Positions 61,302-64,000 of a stretch of 64,000 nucleotides of DNA are shown here, piece by piece. A program made the translations under genes and the position numbers. Below the pieces are notes generated by a model, which was not told the origin of the DNA, did no database searches, and saw only the letters and a list, made by a program, of their open reading frames with translations. Within the stretch, counting starts at the first letter, position 1, and every line of letters starts with the position of its first letter. This stretch comes from Alphaproteobacteria bacterium (GTDB lineage: Bacteria > Pseudomonadota > Alphaproteobacteria > JAJUGE01): positions 1-64,000 of the forward strand of contig JAJUGE010000003.1 of NCBI GenBank assembly GCA_029268305.1, read 5' to 3'.

Positions 61302-62186
61302 TCAAGCCGCCTCGGCGGGAAGGTGCCCGCGCGACTTGAGCCACATCGCCGCGCTCGCACGTGCCAGCGCCCGCACCCGCCCGATATAAGCGGCGCGCTC
61401 TGTTACGCTGATGACGCCGCGCGCATCCAGCAGATTGAACACATGGCTGGCCTGGATGCACTGGTCATAGGCGGGAAGCGCCAATCCGGCCTCCACCAGA
61501 CGATTGCACTCCCTCTCGGCATCCTCGAAATGCCGGAAGAGGATGCCCGTGTCGGCTTGCTCGAAATTGTAGACCGAGAATTCGCGCTCCGCCTGACGAA
61601 ACACCTCGCCATAGGTCAGGCCAGCGCCGTTGAAGTCCAGGTCATAGACGTTCTCGACACCTTGCACGTACATCGCGAGACGCTCGAGCCCGTAGGTGAT
61701 CTCGCCCGAGACGGGGTGGCAGTCGAAGCCGCCCACCTGCTGGAAATAGGTGAACTGCGTCACCTCCATGCCGTCGCACCAGACCTCCCAACCGAGGCCC
61801 CAGGCGCCGAGCGTCGGGCTCTCCCAATCGTCTTCCACGAAGCGGATGTCATGATTCGCCATGTCGATCCCGATCGCCTCCAGCGAAGCCAGATAACGAT
61901 CGACGATGTCCGGCGGGTTCGGTTTGAGAATGACCTGGTACTGATAATAGTGCTGCAACCGGTTCGGATTCTCGCCGTAGCGGCCGTCGGTCGGCCGGCG
62001 CGATGGTTGCACGTAGGCCGCATTCCACGGCTCCGGGCCGAGTGCGCGCAGCGTCGTCGCCGGATGGAAAGTCCCGGCCCCGACCGTGAGATCGTAGGGC
62101 TGAAGGATGGCGCAGCCCTGCGAGGCCCAGTACGCCTGGAGCTTCAGGATCAGGTCCTGGAAGCTCTTGCCCGCTTCGGCAGCCAT
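61302..62186 (-). CDS. glyQ: Glycine-tRNA ligase alpha subunit
   Basis: A 294-residue class II synthetase catalytic chain. The active site is [23 protein letters not shown], plus [26 protein letters not shown] and [19 protein letters not shown] (motif 3). It joins glycine to tRNA-Gly with GlyS. The gene is followed by glyS then ppdK on the same strand and preceded by a small membrane protein and an S49 peptidase. Confidence 0.97.
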   Translation of the reverse strand: MAAEAGKSFQDLILKLQAYWASQGCAILQPYDLTVGAGTFHPATTLRALGPEPWNAAYVQPSRRPTDGRYGENPNRLQHYYQYQVILKPNPPDIVDRYLASLEAIGIDMANHDIRFVEDDWESPTLGAWGLGWEVWCDGMEVTQFTYFQQVGGFDCHPVSGEITYGLERLAMYVQGVENVYDLDFNGAGLTYGEVFRQAEREFSVYNFEQADTGILFRHFEDAERECNRLVEAGLALPAYDQCIQASHVFNLLDARGVISVTERAAYIGRVRALARASAAMWLKSRGHLPAEAA

Positions 62187-62245
62187 CGTCTCTTCTTCCT
62201 CCGGTCGGAATCGCGGCGCAAATTACCGAGGCGCCCCCGAAAAGG

Positions 62246-62455
62246 TCAATCGCCGCGCTGTCGCGGCTCGTACGCCCCGGTCTTGGGGTTGCGCTCGAGG
62301 TCGACGACGTGCCCGTCTCCCCGCCGGGCGCGCACTCGGTCGGTGGCGGCGGAACCGCCTACGGCGCTACGCCGATCGAGCCAGCGGAAGCCGAACCAAA
62401 CCACCGCCACGATGGCGACCAGGACCGCCAGCTTCGCAAAGCTTAACCCGAGCAT
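62246..62455 (-). CDS. Small single-helix membrane protein
   Basis: A 69-residue protein with one hydrophobic segment (SFAKLAVLVAIVAVVWFGFRWL) and a charged, basic C-terminal tail ending RNPKTGAYEPRQRGD. ATG 62455 has GAGGTGG upstream. It lies between the S49 peptidase and glyQ genes. Similar short proteins sit at this place in relatives, but I know no function. Confidence 0.7.
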   Translation of the reverse strand: MLGLSFAKLAVLVAIVAVVWFGFRWLDRRSAVGGSAATDRVRARRGDGHVVDLERNPKTGAYEPRQRGD

Positions 62456-62477
62456 GGCGGGGCCACCTCGCGGGCGC

Positions 62478-63353
62478 TCACAGGCCGAACCGGGCCCAGT
62501 GCGCCCGCTCTTCGATCCACGCCAGAGCCGCGCCGGCCAAAGAAGCGGCAACGGCTTCGGCATCGACCCCGGTGCGACCGGGCGGGCGCGACAGCAGCCG
62601 CTTCCAGAGAGGCTCCTTCCCCCCGATCAGCCGGAGCTGAACCTTGTCGCCGTAGCGGCTTCGCATGGTCGCCCGAAGGTCACCGAGCCCATCTACCAGG
62701 CCCAGTTCGAGCGCCCGACGTCCGGTCCAGAACTGGCCGGTGAAGAGCTCCGCCTCATCCGCGCGCAGCCTCTTTCCACGCCGTTCGCGGACCATCGCCT
62801 TGAACGATTCATGGATGTCGGCGAGCAGCACCTCGAGATGCGCCACCTCTTCGGGGTCTTCCGGCTGGAAGGGATCGAGCATCGCCTTCTTCTCGCCAGC
62901 CGTGTGCAGGCGCCGCTCCACCCCCAGGCGGTCGATCAATCCCTGGAAGCCGAACCCCGCCGAGACGACGCCGATCGAGCCCACGATCGAAGACTCGTCC
63001 GCGAAGATCTCGTCTGCGGCGCACGCCAACCAATAGCCGCCGGAGGCCGCGGCATCTTCGACGAAGGCGACCACCGGGATGTTCTTCTCGGTCGCGAGGG
63101 ACCGGATACGCCGTGCGATCAACGCCGACTGGACAGGAGATCCGCCCGGCGAGCTGACGGCGAGTGCCACGCATTTGACGTTCGGCAGCTCGAACGCGTG
63201 TTCGAGGTGGCCCGCCACCTCGGCAAGCGTGAGTCCCGTGCGGGCACCCATCACGTTGCCGATCACGCCCGACAGGCGCACGACGCCGACCACCGGCGGT
63301 CCGCGTCGGGCGATCGCCGCCCGGACCGATCGTATCGCATTCTTCAGACCCAT
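62478..63353 (-). CDS. S49-family serine peptidase (SppA-like signal peptide peptidase)
   Basis: A 291-residue peptidase. The nucleophile Ser is in VEDAAASGGYWLACAAD, the Lys is probably in HTAGEKKAMLDPF, and VSSPGGSPVQSALIARRI is the fold's first binding loop. It is the short form without the N-terminal SppA repeat, as in SohB/short SppA. MGLKNAIRSVRAAIARR at 63353 gives a basic start, while MFAAMGL at 63365 is an alternative. It degrades leftover signal peptides or membrane proteins and heads the glyQ-glyS-ppdK unit. Confidence 0.88.
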   Translation of the reverse strand: MGLKNAIRSVRAAIARRGPPVVGVVRLSGVIGNVMGARTGLTLAEVAGHLEHAFELPNVKCVALAVSSPGGSPVQSALIARRIRSLATEKNIPVVAFVEDAAASGGYWLACAADEIFADESSIVGSIGVVSAGFGFQGLIDRLGVERRLHTAGEKKAMLDPFQPEDPEEVAHLEVLLADIHESFKAMVRERRGKRLRADEAELFTGQFWTGRRALELGLVDGLGDLRATMRSRYGDKVQLRLIGGKEPLWKRLLSRPPGRTGVDAEAVAASLAGAALAWIEERAHWARFGL

Positions 63354-63489
63354 GGCTGCGAACATAGTCCCGCGAGCCGCGCCCGCCAACAATCTGGCAG
63401 CTATCGCTGGATCAGCTTTGGTGACACCTTGGTGGCACGGCCCCGGCGCAACGCTTGATCTCGCGGCCTCCTGCTTCTAAGTGGGCCAC

Positions 63490-63558
63490 GCGGGGACGAC
63501 CTCGCAGCTTCGCGAGCCATCGCGCAGCTTCCGGACATTCGATGAGGACGACCTCATC
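63490..63558 (+). promoter_or_regulatory. Guanidine-II (mini-ykkC) riboswitch
   Basis: Two hairpins with identical ACGA loops lie before the SMR gene. P1 is GCGGGG-ACGA-CCTCGC (63490-63505; one G-U pair). P2 is GATGAGG-ACGA-CCTCATC (63541-63558; perfect 7 bp). They are separated by 35 bases. Paired ACGR-loop hairpins upstream of a Gdx gene are the mark of guanidine-II. Their loops kiss when guanidine binds. CTCATC of P2 could instead pair with GATGAG at 63571-63576, which lies between the ribosome site and the ATG, so ligand binding should switch translation on. Confidence 0.88.
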
Positions 63559-63577
63559 ACCAGTGATGGAGATGAGC

Positions 63578-63898
63578 ATGGCCTGGCTCGTGCTGTTCGT
63601 GGCGGGCTTGTTCGAGATCGGCTGGGCGGTCGGCCTCAAATACACGGAAGGCTTCACCCGGCTGTGGCCGACGGTCTGGACCGCGGCGTCGATGTTGATC
63701 AGCCTCTGGCTCCTGGGGCTGGCGCTTCGATCGCTGCCGCTCGGGACCGCCTATGCCGTCTGGACCGGGATCGGCACGACGGGGACCGCGCTCCTCGGCA
63801 TCGTGCTATTCTCCGAGCCGGCCGAGGCGATGCGCCTCGTCTGCATAGGCCTGATTGTCGCAGGCATCATCGGCCTCAAGCTGGTCACCCCCCAATGA
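63578..63898 (+). CDS. gdx: SMR-family guanidinium exporter (Gdx/SugE)
   Basis: A 106-residue small multidrug resistance protein of the SugE/Gdx group. It starts [22 protein letters not shown], with Glu13 in the first helix as the transported-cation site and Trp16 typical of Gdx. Four helices fit the SMR dimer. The choice of ATG 63578 rests on GGAG six bases upstream (63568-63571), while ATG 63566 and 63572 are in the same frame. The guanidine-II riboswitch before it supports guanidinium as substrate rather than quaternary ammonium drugs. Confidence 0.92.
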   Translation: MAWLVLFVAGLFEIGWAVGLKYTEGFTRLWPTVWTAASMLISLWLLGLALRSLPLGTAYAVWTGIGTTGTALLGIVLFSEPAEAMRLVCIGLIVAGIIGLKLVTPQ

Positions 63899-63928
63899 TG
63901 GTCGCGTGCGGGAGCCCGGGTACGGGCC

Positions 63929-63944
63929 GGGGCGATCTCGCCCC
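63929..63944. terminator. Short GC hairpin after the exporter gene
   Basis: GGGGCG-ATCT-CGCCCC folds into a 6-bp stem, 30 bases after the exporter stop. The lack of a T tract makes this a weak terminator call. It could serve a convergent gene too. Confidence 0.4.
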
Positions 63945-63964
63945 TCCGGGGCCTCCTCGATCGC

Positions 63965-64000
63965 CTATACGGACGAGGTCCTCAGACTGACGACCTCGGC
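63965..64000 (-). CDS. Possible C-terminal end of a convergent gene (partial)
   Basis: The minus strand is open from the window edge to a TAG at 63965-63967, reading AEVVSLRTSSV. It may be the tail of a gene that ends here, convergent with the exporter. Only 11 residues are visible, so this is weak. Confidence 0.25.
   Translation of the reverse strand, partial: AEVVSLRTSSV

Noticed and set aside
59640-63458. Very long plus-strand open frame of 1272 codons
   Set aside because: It runs antisense to glyS, glyQ and the S49 gene, which have clear conserved motifs. It is a GC-rich mirror frame.
1-64000. selA, selB, selC or selD genes, or tRNA-Sec
   Set aside because: None found among the genes or gaps in this window, so Sec decoding must rely on genes elsewhere.
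1-64000. CRISPR array or phage region
   Set aside because: No regularly spaced repeats or phage structural genes were seen.

Overview
This is a high-GC, gene-dense 64 kb stretch of a bacterial chromosome, with short gaps and many 1-4 base gene overlaps. Gene content points to an alphaproteobacterium, probably Rhodospirillales in the broad sense. Pointers are the sppA-like/glyQ/glyS/ppdK cluster, several independent carboxylate and organo-anion uptake systems (TctCBA, a TAXI-type TRAP binding protein, a NitT/TauT-type ABC transporter), many CoA- and amide-degrading enzymes, and a Ku/LigD end-joining locus. I assign the taxon by inference only. No rRNA, tRNA or CRISPR array was seen, and no gap exceeds 300 bases.

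Layout. 1-146: end of an insertion sequence. 339-9744: catabolic genes (TcuA-like flavoprotein, phosphoesterase, 2-hydroxyacid dehydrogenase, LLM-type oxidoreductase, two M20 peptidases, an amidase) and a rhomboid protease. 10388-13478: a coupled three-gene glycan unit (WecA-like transferase, phytase-like lipoprotein, GDP-mannose dehydratase). 13590-24300: TAXI binding protein, a thiolase-like/Fe-S/molybdenum hydroxylase cluster, an alcohol dehydrogenase and tctCBA. 24313-27549: terC and a two-gene selenoprotein operon. 27693-31837: Ku, LigD, Ku. 32044-37647: hydrolase, ABC transporter with amidase, orphan receiver. 37783-42965: MBL hydrolase, Dps and a four-gene sulfotransferase operon. 43154-50547: parE, a thiolase/OB-fold pair, a 2OG oxygenase, and a MoaD/BNR-repeat pair divergent from a MarR regulator. 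50553-63898: aminotransferase, GGT-like lipoprotein, M48 protease, DsbA, D-threonine aldolase-like enzyme, ppdK, glyS, glyQ, an S49 peptidase and a guanidinium exporter.

The two strongest discoveries are translational or RNA features that ordinary gene callers miss. First, the gene at 25580-26116 (minus) carries an in-frame UGA at 25826-25828 followed by Gly-Ser-Cys, which is the signature of the UGSC selenoprotein family. A good bacterial SECIS hairpin with a GUU loop begins 4 bases after the UGA. The gene overlaps an upstream gene encoding a thioredoxin-fold (CPTC) protein fused to a large DGLPVVPPT domain, so the pair looks like a selenium-dependent redox system of unknown substrate. Second, the SMR transporter gene at 63578-63898 (Gdx/SugE type) is preceded by two hairpins that both carry ACGA loops. 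This is the architecture of a guanidine-II (mini-ykkC) riboswitch, and a visible alternative pairing would block the start region when guanidine is absent.

Other points of interest are the overlapping arylsulfotransferase/sulfotransferase operon with two uncharacterised membrane proteins, a probable leaderless parE transcript, a perfect palindrome between divergent MarR and BNR/MoaD genes, a hairpin abutting the ribosome site of the ku-ligD operon, and two strong UUCG-loop hairpins after operons.
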